DNA of 64,000 nucleotides from Marivirga salinae. Lineage in GTDB: Bacteria; Bacteroidota; Bacteroidia; Cytophagales; Cyclobacteriaceae. Position 1 is the first letter of the stretch. Each line of letters begins with the position of its first letter. Positions 26,721-37,993 of this stretch are shown in pieces. Under the pieces are notes generated by a model, which searched no databases, was not told the origin of the DNA, and worked only from the letters and a program-made list of their open reading frames with translations. The stretch is from assembly GCF_030503855.1 (NCBI RefSeq), contig NZ_CP129971.1, forward strand, positions 2,790,001-2,854,000, read 5' to 3'. The translations under genes were made by a program, and so were the position numbers.

Positions 26721-27825
26721 AAAAGGTTTTAGTACTTACAAGTTCAAGAGCTGATTATGGGATATATCTTCCCCTTTTAAAGAAGTTAAGAGCTTCTAAA
26801 GAAATTGAAATTGAAATTCTTGCATTCGGAACCCATTTATCCAAATTTCATGGCTACTCTATTGATGGAATAATCAAAGATGGATTTGAAGTAAGTTACA
26901 AAATCAGTAGCCTTGTTTTAGGTGATACAACCAGAGATATAGCTAACTCCTACGCCTTAACTGCTCAAAAATTCGCTGACTTTTGGAACGATCATGCTAA
27001 CCAGTTTGAGTGGGTGCTTGTATTAGGAGATAGATTTGAAATGGCTGCTGCAGTAGCTGCAGGAATACCTTTTAATATTAATTTTGCACATATAGCGGGG
27101 GGGAGACTACTTTAGGTGCAATAGATAATATTTATAGACATAATATTTCGTTGGCTTCAAAACTGCATTTTGTTTCGCTTCCTCAATTTAAGGATCGGCT
27201 TAATGGTATTTTAGGAGATAGTGATAATATTCATATAATTGGTGCGCTAAGTCTGGATAATCTGAAAGATATTAAGCTCTTGAATAAACAAGAATTTAAC
27301 TTAAAATGGGGAATAAATCTGGATAAACCAACGGTTTTAATTACTGTCCATCCGGAAACAGTAACTTCTGAAATAAATAAATTGTACGCTGAAGAGTTAA
27401 TTATTGCATTGACTAAACTTTCGATGCAGTACCAACTAGTTATTACTATGCCTAATGCAGACACATTAGGTAGTCTCTACAGAGATAAATTTGAAATCCT
27501 AAAAACTGCACATCCGGAACAAGTATTTTTAATTGAGAATTTTGGGACTCAGTCTTACTTTACAGCAATGAAATATTCGGATATAATGCTAGGAAACACT
27601 TCAAGTGGTATTACTGAAGCAGCTAGCTTTAATAAATACGTAATTAATGTTGGAGATAGGCAGAAAGGGAGAATAGCGAGTGAGAATGTAATCCATACTC
27701 AATTTAGCAAAGAAGCAATTTTGAAGGCTGTCAAGAAAATAGGAAATAAAGAGTTTAAAGGTCAAAATATTTATTATCATGGTAATGCCTCTGAAAAAAT
27801 TGTGCAAATAATTGAAAAGTTATGA
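26717..27825 (+). pseudogene. neuC: UDP-N-acetylglucosamine 2-epimerase (hydrolysing), frameshifted
   Basis: The gene supplies the mannose-type hexose to NeuB. The first part (26717-27115) has VLTSSRADYGIY and VLGDRFEMAAA, then breaks at HIAGG. The rest (27151-27825) continues in another frame from ETTLGAIDNIYRHN to GNTSSGITEAASF and VINVGDRQKGR. The break is in a run of seven G at 27097-27103; eight G would restore a frame of about 370 residues, the family's usual length. A homopolymer at a surface-sugar gene may be phase-variable, or a sequencing error. It overlaps both neighbours. Confidence 0.88.
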
Positions 27826-28865
27826 CCTTTAAAAAACATTTAATAAAACAAAATTGCACTGTAAAAGAGGCTTTGGCAAAGCTTGATCTACTAGCAGCGG
27901 ATGCCATTTTATTTGTGGTAGATGAGGATCAGAAATTAGTGGGTTCACTTACAGATGGAGATGTAAGAAGGGGGTTATTAAAGGATATGTCAATTAATCA
28001 AAAAGTAGTTGATTTTATACAACCCACCCCTAAGTTTATTATAAAATCAAATTATAATGTAGAAGATTTGGATTACTTTAGAAAAGCGAATTTAAAGATA
28101 ATTCCTGTTTTAAATGATTCGCATCAAGTTGTAAATGTTATAAATTTTAGATTTCTTAAATCCTATTTACCCATTGATGTGATTATCATGGCAGGGGGTA
28201 AAGGGACAAGATTGAAGCCTTTGACAGATAAAATTCCAAAACCACTATTGAAAGTAGCTGATAAACCGATAATCGAACATAATATTGATCGATTAATCAG
28301 CTATGGAATAGATGATTTCTGGCTTTCCATTAACTATTTTGGCAATCAGTTAAAAGATTATTTTAAAAATGGGGAGAGCAAAGGAGTTCAAATAGATTAT
28401 GTTACTGAGGACAAGCCATTGGGGACTATAGGAGCGGTTCGAGCTATAAAAAACTTGAAACATGATACAGTCTTAATCACTAATTCTGATATACTAACTA
28501 ATCTTGATTATGAAGACTTTTATAAGGATTTCATTCAGTCAGATGCAGATTTAAGTGTGGTTACCATTCCTTATGAAGTTTTAATACCTTATGCGGTTTT
28601 AGAGACAGAAAAAGAAAGAGTTAAATCTTTTAAGGAAAAGCCTACCTACACTTATTATTCGAATGGTGGGATTTATTTGATTAAAAAAGAATTATTGAAT
28701 TTGATCCCTGAGAATGAATTTTACAATGCCACTGATTTGATGGCAGAATTGATTAAACAAGGAAAAAAAGTAAAATCTTATCCTTTAATAGGCTATTGGT
28801 TAGATATTGGAAAGCACGAAGATTTTAAAAAAGCACAGGAAGATTTTAAATATATCAAGTTTTAA
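27822..28865 (+). CDS. CBS-domain sugar nucleotidyltransferase, PtmE-like
   Basis: A 347-residue protein. The N-terminus (about 1-115) holds a CBS pair (VGSLTDGDVRRGLLKDM). The nucleotidyltransferase domain starts at IIMAGGKGTRLKPLTDKI, with the PKPLLKV lysine and ITNSDILTNLDY metal region. The build matches PtmE, the glucosamine-1-phosphate guanylyltransferase that starts the GDP-linked legionaminate route in Campylobacter. That would point to GDP rather than UDP intermediates here, an inference. Overlaps neuC by four bases. Confidence 0.83.
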   Translation: MTFKKHLIKQNCTVKEALAKLDLLAADAILFVVDEDQKLVGSLTDGDVRRGLLKDMSINQKVVDFIQPTPKFIIKSNYNVEDLDYFRKANLKIIPVLNDSHQVVNVINFRFLKSYLPIDVIIMAGGKGTRLKPLTDKIPKPLLKVADKPIIEHNIDRLISYGIDDFWLSINYFGNQLKDYFKNGESKGVQIDYVTEDKPLGTIGAVRAIKNLKHDTVLITNSDILTNLDYEDFYKDFIQSDADLSVVTIPYEVLIPYAVLETEKERVKSFKEKPTYTYYSNGGIYLIKKELLNLIPENEFYNATDLMAELIKQGKKVKSYPLIGYWLDIGKHEDFKKAQEDFKYIKF

Positions 28866-29557
28866 TGAAGCCTTTAGTAATTATACCAGCAAGAGGTGGT
28901 TCAAAAGGTGTACCACGCAAAAACATTAAAGAGCTAGGAGGGAAGCCATTAATTTATTACACTATTGAAGCAGCCAGAGAGGTTTTTGAGGATAAACACA
29001 TAATTGTCAGTACAGATGATGAAGAGATTAAAGCGGTAGTGGAAAAAACAGGGCTAAAAGTTCCTTTTACTAGGCCAGCAATATTAGCTACTGATGAAGC
29101 AGGAACACATGAAGTATTAATGCATGCAATTAAATTTTCAGAAGAAAATGGTTACCACCCTGATGTACTAATTTTATTGCAACCTACTTCTCCCTTTAGA
29201 ACAGAAACACATATTAAAGAAGCATTAGCGTTATATCATGATGGGTTAGATATGGTAGTTTCAGTTAAAGAAACCAAATCTAATCCTTATTATGTGCTTT
29301 TTGAAGAGGATAAAAACGGTTACTTAAGAAAATCCAAAGAGGGTGATTTTACTAGAAGACAAGATGTACCTAAGGTTTGGGAGTACAATGGCTCCATATA
29401 CATAATAAGTATTAATTCTTTAAAAAAAAACCCACTGCACTCATTTAAGAAAATTAGAAAGTTTGTAATGAATGATTTTTCCTCTCATGACATAGATAAC
29501 CAAATTGATTGGCTTTCAGCTGAAAGTATAATTTTTGGTAATGTTCTTAAATCCTAA
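28865..29557 (+). CDS. neuA: CMP-nonulosonate cytidylyltransferase
   Basis: Activates the nonulosonate with CTP. A 230-residue protein with IIPARGGSKGVPRKNI at the N-terminus, STDDEEI, the LLQPTSPFRT motif and the late NGSIYI strand. All CMP-sialate synthetase core motifs are present. Being next to neuB, neuC and legB makes CMP-legionaminate the likely product (LegF/PtmB role). Starts on the last base of the preceding stop (TAATG), as does the next gene. Confidence 0.9.
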   Translation: MKPLVIIPARGGSKGVPRKNIKELGGKPLIYYTIEAAREVFEDKHIIVSTDDEEIKAVVEKTGLKVPFTRPAILATDEAGTHEVLMHAIKFSEENGYHPDVLILLQPTSPFRTETHIKEALALYHDGLDMVVSVKETKSNPYYVLFEEDKNGYLRKSKEGDFTRRQDVPKVWEYNGSIYIISINSLKKNPLHSFKKIRKFVMNDFSSHDIDNQIDWLSAESIIFGNVLKS

Positions 29558-30972
29558 TGTTAAAAAAGCTTTTTTCTCATACAGCTATTTATGGTCTAGC
29601 TCCACAAATAACCAAAGTAGCTAGCTTTTTTTCACTTCCTTTAATAACTCAAGAATTAACGGAGCTAGATTATGGTGTTGCAGGGGTTTTGACTGCCTAC
29701 ACATCTGCATTAGCGGTTTTATCTATCTTAGGGATGAGAGTAGTTCTGGTTAATGCTTTTTTTAAATCACCGCAACAGTATAAATGGGGCTGGCGCCAAA
29801 TCTATGGATTTCTGACTATGTGGAATATAGTATATGGCATTTTACTAGGGGCATTGATATTTTTAATTGTGCCTTCTGAGGCTAATGATGACAGGTTATT
29901 GATTACAGTACTTCATATTGGACCTATCATTTTCTTTGGTCCTACTGCCAATATTTGTAGCACATATTATCAGCTAAGGCAAAAGCCTTTGCAAATAGCA
30001 GTTCGTTCAATCATTTTTGGTTTTCTAGCTATTGGTTTAAATATATTATTTATAGTGTATTATAAAATGGGCTACATGGGTTGGTTTTGGTCAGCATTTT
30101 TAGTGGGTATTTTTAATAATCTTTCCTTTTACTATCCTTTAAACTATATTTTGAAACTTAAACCTATTTTTAATTTTAAATGGCGATACCTTAAATCCTC
30201 TCTAAAAGTGAGTTTACCGATGGTTCCTCATTATTATTCTGGCTATTTGCTTGAAAATTCAGACAAAATGGTAATGGATTTAAGCGGAATAAATACCGGT
30301 AATATAGGTAAATATAATGTTGCTTATACTGTTGGTAAATTTACCAATAGTTTAGGTATGGCTAGCGGTTTAGCAATAGGCCCTATGTTAATAAAGTATT
30401 ACAAAGAGGGAAATGATTTGGAAGCATCTCGTTTAGTTTTCATACTGCAGATTGCTTTTTTCTGTATTACAACCTTATTAAGCTTATGGATGAAAGAAGC
30501 CTTTGCATTCCTGATTAGAAATGAAGTTTTGGCTTCAATGTATTATTTAGGTATTATAATTGTAATGGCATATAATTATCGTCCGATGTACTTAGGCTTT
30601 AGTACTAAAACTATGTATAATGAAAAAACTAGCATTATGTGGAGAGTGACTTTTGGTGCAGGTATTATCAATGTGTTGCTAAATGTCATTTTGTTACCCA
30701 TTTATGGCTTTGAGGTAGCCGCAATTACCACTTTTATAGCTTACATGTTTATGGGGTATGCTGGTTATTATTTCAAGATGTTTAAGGAGATTAACACCAT
30801 TTCCTACTACCCCATATTGTGGTTGGGGGGCACTGTAGTTTCAACTATATTTGTATTTTTTGCTGTGGAGTTATTGGTCTTATATAAGTTAATAATATCT
30901 TTTCTTATAATAACTGTCGGAGGTTTTGCAATTTATTTTTTAAATAGAAAATTAAATGGATTATCAAAGTAG
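29557..30972 (+). CDS. Wzx-like polysaccharide flippase
   Basis: A 471-residue membrane protein with about 12-14 hydrophobic helices. Starts IYGLAPQITKVASFFSLPLI and carries the paired helix pattern of the MOP/MATE flippases. It should move undecaprenyl-linked units across the inner membrane. It lies inside the sugar operon and overlaps the following gene by 17 bases. Confidence 0.85.
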   Translation: MLKKLFSHTAIYGLAPQITKVASFFSLPLITQELTELDYGVAGVLTAYTSALAVLSILGMRVVLVNAFFKSPQQYKWGWRQIYGFLTMWNIVYGILLGALIFLIVPSEANDDRLLITVLHIGPIIFFGPTANICSTYYQLRQKPLQIAVRSIIFGFLAIGLNILFIVYYKMGYMGWFWSAFLVGIFNNLSFYYPLNYILKLKPIFNFKWRYLKSSLKVSLPMVPHYYSGYLLENSDKMVMDLSGINTGNIGKYNVAYTVGKFTNSLGMASGLAIGPMLIKYYKEGNDLEASRLVFILQIAFFCITTLLSLWMKEAFAFLIRNEVLASMYYLGIIIVMAYNYRPMYLGFSTKTMYNEKTSIMWRVTFGAGIINVLLNVILLPIYGFEVAAITTFIAYMFMGYAGYYFKMFKEINTISYYPILWLGGTVVSTIFVFFAVELLVLYKLIISFLIITVGGFAIYFLNRKLNGLSK

Positions 30973-32341
30973 AAAAGATTTAATTGATAAACTACAGGAA
31001 TTAGAATTAAAATATGAAGTTCAGGAATGGAAAATTAAAGAAATCCATATTTGGCCGCTAATTAAACAAATTATTTTTTTTTATCATTATCAACAGATTT
31101 TCTCGGATGTACATGAGAATACTTTAGAACAAAATGAAGTTAAAGGAATTGTAAATAGAATTTATAATAGAATTAAAAATTTCATTTTTTTCTATAGTAT
31201 CAAAATTCCAAAAATTGACTTTTTATTCTCCGGAGCTCCTTCACACAGAGTTGATTTTAATGGAAGTTTTATTAACAGGTATTTTGATCCTTTAATTGAT
31301 ATAAATGAAAAAGAGGGGATAAGTTCACTTTTGGTAGAGAATCAAAAATTACCTGCTAAAAAAATAATTTATAAGAAAGAGCGTGTATTAGATGCAACCT
31401 CTATATTTCCTGTATTTTTTAAAAGATACCATATAGCTTCTGAATGGAAATTATTGTTTAAAGATAACAAGGGGTTTAAAGAGTTTTTACATGATATTGA
31501 GAAAAATGGTGTAATAGACCGGAATATTTTGAATATAAATCTTCAAAAAAAAATTAATCACGTAAAAAGTTGGTCTAACTTCTTTCGGTGGTTAATAAAA
31601 AAAACTGAAGCTAAGATGGTTGCGGGAATTTGCTATTATAGTAATGCCATGTATGGGTTAAATTTGGCTGCACATCAATTAAATATTAAGTCCGCAGATA
31701 TGCAACATGGTGCGCAAGGGAATATGCATATTGCATATAATTTTAATAAAATACCTGATAATGGATATAATATTCTGCCCAAGTATTTTTGGGTATGGGA
31801 TTTTGAATCAAAAAATCATTTGGAAAATATATTTAAATCTCAAAATTTTCATAAAGTAGTTTTAAAAGGTAATCCGTGGTTTAATTTTATAAAAGAAAAC
31901 AGTTCAAAATTGAGCATTCGTGAAAATAAACCCCTTATTTTAATATCAGTTCAACCATTAAGAGAAATTTTGAATACAAATATATATGAAATAATAAGGT
32001 CAACAGCAAATATGTATGCTTGGTGGATAAGGTTACATCCCAGAATGAGTAAAACAGAAACAGCAAATTTTATTTCTGAATTGAAATTCAACCAAGTTTA
32101 TGATAAAATAAATATAAAGGAAGCCTCTAATCTGCCGCTACCGATAATATTACAAAATGCTAAATTACATATCTCCAAATATTCAGGAACCATTTCAGAG
32201 GCTGCTATGATGCAAGTACCAAGTTTGATTATTGATGAAATCGGTACAAAAACTTATGATAATTTAATAGAGAAAGGGATTGCCTATAATGGATTGAATC
32301 TAACAAGCGCATTAATTGAAAAAATAATTTCAGAAAAATAA
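30956..32341 (+). CDS. Putative GT-B-like glycosyl- or polyol-phosphate transferase
   Basis: A 461-residue cytosolic protein with no family that I recognise for certain. The motif SADMQHGAQGNMH resembles the QHG segment of capsule and CDP-glycerol-type transferases. The C-terminal part WWIRLHPRMSKTE followed by KYSGTISEAAMMQVPSLIID looks like a GT-B nucleotide-binding half. It is very AT-rich, like its neighbours. A transferase role in building the repeat unit is likely; the substrate is unknown. Confidence 0.65.
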   Translation: MDYQSRKDLIDKLQELELKYEVQEWKIKEIHIWPLIKQIIFFYHYQQIFSDVHENTLEQNEVKGIVNRIYNRIKNFIFFYSIKIPKIDFLFSGAPSHRVDFNGSFINRYFDPLIDINEKEGISSLLVENQKLPAKKIIYKKERVLDATSIFPVFFKRYHIASEWKLLFKDNKGFKEFLHDIEKNGVIDRNILNINLQKKINHVKSWSNFFRWLIKKTEAKMVAGICYYSNAMYGLNLAAHQLNIKSADMQHGAQGNMHIAYNFNKIPDNGYNILPKYFWVWDFESKNHLENIFKSQNFHKVVLKGNPWFNFIKENSSKLSIRENKPLILISVQPLREILNTNIYEIIRSTANMYAWWIRLHPRMSKTETANFISELKFNQVYDKINIKEASNLPLPIILQNAKLHISKYSGTISEAAMMQVPSLIIDEIGTKTYDNLIEKGIAYNGLNLTSALIEKIISEK

Positions 32342-33034
32342 ATGGGACTATCAAACTTGAAAATATTTAGATTTCTAATATTTAGGATTAAAAATATATT
32401 AAATAGTTACAATCATTTTGAGGGTAAGAATATAATTGGAAAGAACTGCAAGATATATGGCACACATTTAAAAGGAAATATAAATGTAGGTGATTTTTCT
32501 TCATTAAAATATACTACTTTAAATGGTAACATCTCCATAGGTAAATTTTCCCAGTTAAACGGACCAAATATTCACATAAATGGTAAAATGAAAGGCGTTT
32601 CAATAGGTAATTATTGTTCTATTGCTCGTGGTGTAATAATACAAGAGGTCAATCATAAATTTGAAAAAGTCAGTACATTTTACTTTAATAAACATATTTT
32701 TAAGAATAGTGAATATACAGATGAAATTACAAAAGGAAAGATACAAATAGGTAATGATGTATGGATTGGCGCTAATTCAATGATTTTGTCAGGTGTAAAA
32801 ATTGGGGATGGAGCTGTTATTGCTGCAGGTTCAGTTGTTACAAAAGATGTTTTAGATTATGCTATTGTTGGTGGATCACCAGCAAGATTAATTAAGATGA
32901 GGTTTTCTGATGAAATAATTTTAAAACTTAAGAATCTTAAATGGTGGGACTGGTCATTAGAGAAGATTAAAAAAAACAGTGTTTTTTTTATGGAAAATAT
33001 TTCTGAACTAGATCTGAATTCATTGAATGAGTAA
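32342..33034 (+). CDS. Hexapeptide-repeat O-acetyltransferase (CatB/Vat-like)
   Basis: A 230-residue left-handed beta-helix protein. Hexapeptide turns are clear ([20 protein letters not shown]). The xenobiotic acetyltransferase signature [20 protein letters not shown] and the [20 protein letters not shown] tail follow. It probably O-acetylates a sugar of the exported polymer, using acetyl-CoA. It starts right after the preceding stop and overlaps the next gene by eight bases. Confidence 0.85.
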   Translation: MGLSNLKIFRFLIFRIKNILNSYNHFEGKNIIGKNCKIYGTHLKGNINVGDFSSLKYTTLNGNISIGKFSQLNGPNIHINGKMKGVSIGNYCSIARGVIIQEVNHKFEKVSTFYFNKHIFKNSEYTDEITKGKIQIGNDVWIGANSMILSGVKIGDGAVIAAGSVVTKDVLDYAIVGGSPARLIKMRFSDEIILKLKNLKWWDWSLEKIKKNSVFFMENISELDLNSLNE

Positions 33035-34106
33035 AAATAAAACCAAAATCTTTCTCTATGCCCACATCAATAACATAGGAGCTTTTAATTTAAACTGCAG
33101 GACTATTGCTAAATATATTGATAAGAAAAGGTTTGAAGTTTATACTTTATCACTATCATCTGGAAATCTTGACACTCCAAATTTTAAAGGAGTTAAAATT
33201 TTTAATTGTTTCTACCCAGCTAAAATATCAAATTATTTAGGTATTCTTTGGGGTATCTATAATTGTGATGTAGCCTACATACCAGGTGGGAATTTTTATC
33301 GATATATAAATTTTTTATTAAAACTTTTTAAAAAACCTTCTTTCAAGCGACAAGGGAATTTAATCGATGAAAAAGCCTTGAAGTCTTTTCTGCCAATCAT
33401 AAGAAAAACTGAAAATTTAAAACGGGTTTACAATTTTCATACTAAAGTATTAGCGCCATCGAAATTCGTAGGTGAATACAATTATAAGAAATGGGATTTG
33501 AAATATGATTCCACTGTTTTTATGCCACCCTTTATGGATTCTGATTCATTTACTAAAAAAATCATTTATAATGAAACGGTTAAAGATATAATTTTTATTG
33601 GAAATGATATGGAAAGGAAAGGCATCCATGAGTTTTTGGATATAGCTTTTAAATTTCCAGAATTAAATTTTCATATTGTTGGCAGAGACACTGTTTTAGA
33701 TGGTATTTTAAATCAAGTATATAGAAAGCAGTTGAAAAATATAAAATATCATGGTGAATTATGCCCTGATAAATTGAATTCTTTATTGGTTAACGAAATA
33801 GATTTACATGTTTTTCCTAGTAAGTCTGAAGGATTTGGGAAAGTTACAATTGAAACTGCCTTTTGTGGTATCCCATCTATAATTTATGGTACTTATGGGG
33901 CAGAAGAATGGCTCAAATCAGGTGATGAAGGAATCATTGCAAGTTCATTTGATGATTTTATTTTATATATCGATCAATTATCTAAAGACAAAGATTATTA
34001 TTCTAAACTAATTAAAGGTACAGATGATTTAGCCAACAGATTTGAAATTAGAAAGAGGATTAAAGTGTTTGAAAAAGTTTCGATTGAGCTTACAAAAAAT
34101 GAATAA
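33027..34106 (+). CDS. Glycosyltransferase (GT4-like)
   Basis: A 359-residue GT-B enzyme. The N-terminal part holds an unusual [13 protein letters not shown] segment. The C-terminal half has [33 protein letters not shown] and [20 protein letters not shown], which is the EGFG-type donor site of family 4. It adds one sugar to the repeat unit, which one cannot be told. Overlaps the sulfotransferase start. Confidence 0.82.
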   Translation: MSKNKTKIFLYAHINNIGAFNLNCRTIAKYIDKKRFEVYTLSLSSGNLDTPNFKGVKIFNCFYPAKISNYLGILWGIYNCDVAYIPGGNFYRYINFLLKLFKKPSFKRQGNLIDEKALKSFLPIIRKTENLKRVYNFHTKVLAPSKFVGEYNYKKWDLKYDSTVFMPPFMDSDSFTKKIIYNETVKDIIFIGNDMERKGIHEFLDIAFKFPELNFHIVGRDTVLDGILNQVYRKQLKNIKYHGELCPDKLNSLLVNEIDLHVFPSKSEGFGKVTIETAFCGIPSIIYGTYGAEEWLKSGDEGIIASSFDDFILYIDQLSKDKDYYSKLIKGTDDLANRFEIRKRIKVFEKVSIELTKNE

Positions 34107-34998
34107 CATAATCTACCATATAGGCTTTCCAAAAACAGGAACAACATATCTACAGAATAGAATATTTCCACTTTTGAATTTAGAATATTTCAATTTGGAG
34201 CAATCAGCTTCAATTTTCAGTAATTTGATTTTTGCAGATGATTTGGAATTTCAACAGCCTGATTTGAAAATACAAAATGGTAATAATTACTTATTTTCTC
34301 ATGAGGGACTGATTAATCCATTATTTATTTATGGTGGCATAAATAAAAGTAAAATTGCTAAAAGGTTATATAATTTAAGTGAAGATAATAATGGAACTAG
34401 TAAAGTAATTATTAGCATACGCAAACAGGAGGACCTAATTAGGTCCTTGTATTGCCAATATTTAAATCAAGGCGGCACATTTAATTTTGATCAATTCATT
34501 TTTAGCAATAAAGGGAGCCAAAATTTAACTTTATTTAATCCTGATTATTTGAATTATTACAATATAGTTAAATGCTATCAAGATATATTTGGTTCTGAAA
34601 ACGTCATGGTTTTGTTACAAGAGAAATTTATAGACAATGAGGAGGATTTGTTAAAATCAATTAGTGATTTTTGTAATGTTTGTATTTTAGAGGATATACA
34701 AATTCGAAATTTGCAAAATAGTAGCTTGTCAAGGTTTAGTTATAAAGTATTAAGAGTTTCAAATTATTTTTCTTCTAGTTATTTTATTCCAAATGGTTTT
34801 ATACCCTTTTTGAAGAATGGACATGTGAAAAAACAATTGAAAAGGTTTGACAGAATTTTTAAAAACAAAAAATATCAACCTAAAGTAAAAAAAAGCAATG
34901 TCTCAAAATTTGAGGAGTTGCTTAATAAATATAAGGAAGGGAATAGGATGTTAGACAACATAATTAAAGAAGATTTATTAAAATTTAAATATTATTAA
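34099..34998 (+). CDS. Sulfotransferase
   Basis: Transfers sulfate from PAPS to a carbohydrate. The 299-residue protein has the 5'-phosphosulfate-binding motif GFPKTGTTYLQ at its very N-terminus. It also has VIISIRKQEDLIRSLYCQYL, the usual 3'-phosphate-binding strand and helix. I start at the ATG at 34099 because the PAPS motif should begin a few residues in; an upstream ATG at 34042 would add 19 residues inside the preceding gene. Sulfated polymers are common in marine bacteria. PAPS supply genes are not in the window. Confidence 0.82.
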   Translation: MNNIIYHIGFPKTGTTYLQNRIFPLLNLEYFNLEQSASIFSNLIFADDLEFQQPDLKIQNGNNYLFSHEGLINPLFIYGGINKSKIAKRLYNLSEDNNGTSKVIISIRKQEDLIRSLYCQYLNQGGTFNFDQFIFSNKGSQNLTLFNPDYLNYYNIVKCYQDIFGSENVMVLLQEKFIDNEEDLLKSISDFCNVCILEDIQIRNLQNSSLSRFSYKVLRVSNYFSSSYFIPNGFIPFLKNGHVKKQLKRFDRIFKNKKYQPKVKKSNVSKFEELLNKYKEGNRMLDNIIKEDLLKFKYY

Positions 34999-35753
34999 TG
35001 CCTAACATCCAAATTATAATTCAAGCTCGTCTTTCTTCCACAAGAATGCCTCAAAAGGTTTTAAAGCCATTTTATGGTTCTCAGAGTATATTAGATATTC
35101 AGTTAAAAGTCATAAAGCAAGATTCTAAATTTCCACTAATAATAGCTACTACCGATCAGCCAGCTGACGATAAAATAGAAGAATTTGCAAATCTACATCA
35201 GGTGGAACTTTTCAGAGGGAGTGAGGAAGATGTATTAAGTCGTTTTATTCAGTCTTCTGATACTAATTTTATTGTAAGGATATGCTCTGATAATCCTTTT
35301 ATGCAACTTGGCAGTATCAATGAGTTTTTAAAGTCTATGAAGTCGGATACTGATTATATTTCTTTTGCTGATGTCCACGGTACTCCCGCTATTCGTACTC
35401 ATTGGGGATTATATCCTGAAATTGTGAGTAGAAAGGCTTTGGTACAAGCACATAAAGAAACCGAAAATTCTGAAAATGGAGCATTTTATAGGGAGCATGT
35501 CACCAATTACATTTATGGAAATCCAGATAAATTTAATGTGAAATTACTTCCTGCCCCTGAAATTATCAAAAACAGAAAGGATTTGAGGTTTACCATTGAT
35601 ACGCCTGAAGATTTTGAAAATATGCAGAAGCTGTATAAGATCATTCAGATAAATGGTGGGGATTTTTCTTTGGAGAATTTAGTGAGAACTGCTGATGAGC
35701 ATAAAGAGATTAAGGCGGTGATGGGCGAGGGGATAGCTAAGTTCAGTAAGTAA
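34998..35753 (+). CDS. SpsF-like cytidylyltransferase
   Basis: A 251-residue protein of the NTP-transferase type, starting IIIQARLSSTRMPQKVLKPF, with ATTDQPADDKI, RGSEEDVLSRF and VRICSDNPFM. These are hallmarks of the SpsF / CMP-KDO-like synthetase group. It is followed by a NANS-like synthase and a KdsC-like phosphatase, so it likely makes the CMP-activated form of a second nonulosonate. Starts on the last base of the preceding stop (TAATG). The operon breaks here with an inverted-repeat spacer. Confidence 0.83.
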   Translation: MPNIQIIIQARLSSTRMPQKVLKPFYGSQSILDIQLKVIKQDSKFPLIIATTDQPADDKIEEFANLHQVELFRGSEEDVLSRFIQSSDTNFIVRICSDNPFMQLGSINEFLKSMKSDTDYISFADVHGTPAIRTHWGLYPEIVSRKALVQAHKETENSENGAFYREHVTNYIYGNPDKFNVKLLPAPEIIKNRKDLRFTIDTPEDFENMQKLYKIIQINGGDFSLENLVRTADEHKEIKAVMGEGIAKFSK

Positions 35754-35756
35754 GGT

Positions 35757-35958
35757 TTCACGTACAAAAGGTTTCACGCAAAGGCCGCAGAAGTGATTTG
35801 ACGCAAAGTGCGCAAAGAAAAAAATAAGAAAAAAACAAAAACTTTAATTCAATTCAGCAAGGCATTATTTGTTTAGTTAATGCCTTGCAATTAACTTTAA
35901 TTTTAATAAAACCTTTGCGCACTTTGCGTTTTAGTCTTAGCGCTCTTTGCGGGAAACC
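35757..35958. repeat. Nested inverted repeat between two nonulosonate genes
   Basis: Outer arms ACGCAAAGTGCGCAAAG (35801-35817) and CTTTGCGCACTTTGCGT (35913-35929) pair perfectly over 17 bp. An inner hairpin has GCAAGGCATTA and TAATGCCTTGC arms (about 35857-35888). Further CGCAAAG phrases extend to both gene ends. The spacer fills the whole gap and looks like a non-coding element. Confidence 0.8.
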
Positions 35959-35960
35959 AA

Positions 35961-37007
35961 ATGTCTATGAAGAACACATACTTAATCGGAGAAATCGGTC
36001 AAAACCACAACGGCTCCGTAGATATAGCCAAATTATTAATTGATAAAGCAGCTAAAGAAGTGGTAGATCCTCTTTTTGGGCAGCACCTCAAGCCTTGGGA
36101 TGCAGTAAAGCTGACCAAACGGGATTTAAGCGAAGAGCTTTCTGCTTCGGCTATGGCTAAGCCTTATGATAATCCTAATAGTTTTGGAGCAACCTATGGC
36201 GAGCACCGTGCAGCTATTGAACTGAATGATGAACAACACTTTGAGCTTTATCAATATGCTAAAAGTTACGGACTTGATTTTGTAGAAACCCTTTGTGCTA
36301 CAGGCTGCTTATCCATGATGCGTTATTTTGAACCGGACAGACTAAAAGTAGCCAGCCGTGATTTAACCAATCTGCCTTTATTGGAGGCCTTAGCTGAAAC
36401 TAAAATTCCTATTATTTTTTCTACCGGTATGGGCGGAGTAAAGGAAATCGATAATGCCTTAGAAGTAATCACCAAGCATCATGAAAAAATTACGATTTTG
36501 CATTGCCTGTCGCAATATCCTTCTGAGTACAAAAACATAAATCTTAATAGTATTCATTTCTTAAAAGAGCGCTATCCCAATTATATCATTGGCTATTCCG
36601 ATCATTCGATTGGAATTTCCATTCCTACTGCAGCGGTAGCCATGGGAGCGGAAGTGATTGAAAAACATATCACTTTAGACCGCAGCATGAAAGGCACTGA
36701 CCAGAAAGGCTCGTTAGCGCCTGATGGGATGTACAGAATGGTGAGAGATATCCGTAACCTTGAAATGGCATTGGGAGAGAAGAAAAAGGAAACCAGTGAA
36801 GCAGTAGAATCAGCTAAAATCAAACTGGAGCGTTCCATAGCTACCAAAATAGAGCTTAAAAAAGGAGATATCATCAAAGAAGAGGATTTACATATGTTGA
36901 GCCCTGGAGATGGGTTTAAGTGGGCAGAAAGAGAAAATGTAGTAGGGAAGAAGCTTAATCAGGATGTTCCTAAGGACGAGGTGATCTACAGGAAAATGGT
37001 TGATTGA
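35961..37007 (+). CDS. Nonulosonate (9-phosphate-type) synthase, NANS-like
   Basis: A second NeuB-family protein of 348 residues, quite different from the one at 25698. It has EIGQNHNGSVDIAKLLID, then an insert MAKPYDNPNSFGATYGEHR. That insert matches the KALERPYTSKHSWGKTYGEH stretch I recall from the animal Neu5Ac-9-phosphate synthase, so the substrate is probably a 6-phosphate hexose. IGYSDHSIG, EKHITLDRSMKGTDQKGSLA and a C-terminal SAF domain follow. With a KdsC-like phosphatase next to it, a KDN-type product is plausible. Inference on the product is weak. Confidence 0.85.
   Translation: MSMKNTYLIGEIGQNHNGSVDIAKLLIDKAAKEVVDPLFGQHLKPWDAVKLTKRDLSEELSASAMAKPYDNPNSFGATYGEHRAAIELNDEQHFELYQYAKSYGLDFVETLCATGCLSMMRYFEPDRLKVASRDLTNLPLLEALAETKIPIIFSTGMGGVKEIDNALEVITKHHEKITILHCLSQYPSEYKNINLNSIHFLKERYPNYIIGYSDHSIGISIPTAAVAMGAEVIEKHITLDRSMKGTDQKGSLAPDGMYRMVRDIRNLEMALGEKKKETSEAVESAKIKLERSIATKIELKKGDIIKEEDLHMLSPGDGFKWAERENVVGKKLNQDVPKDEVIYRKMVD

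Positions 37008-37993
<986 letters not shown>

Noticed and set aside
34042..34098. Longer sulfotransferase N-terminus
   Set aside because: The extra 19 residues lie inside the preceding gene and would push the PAPS motif away from the N-terminus.
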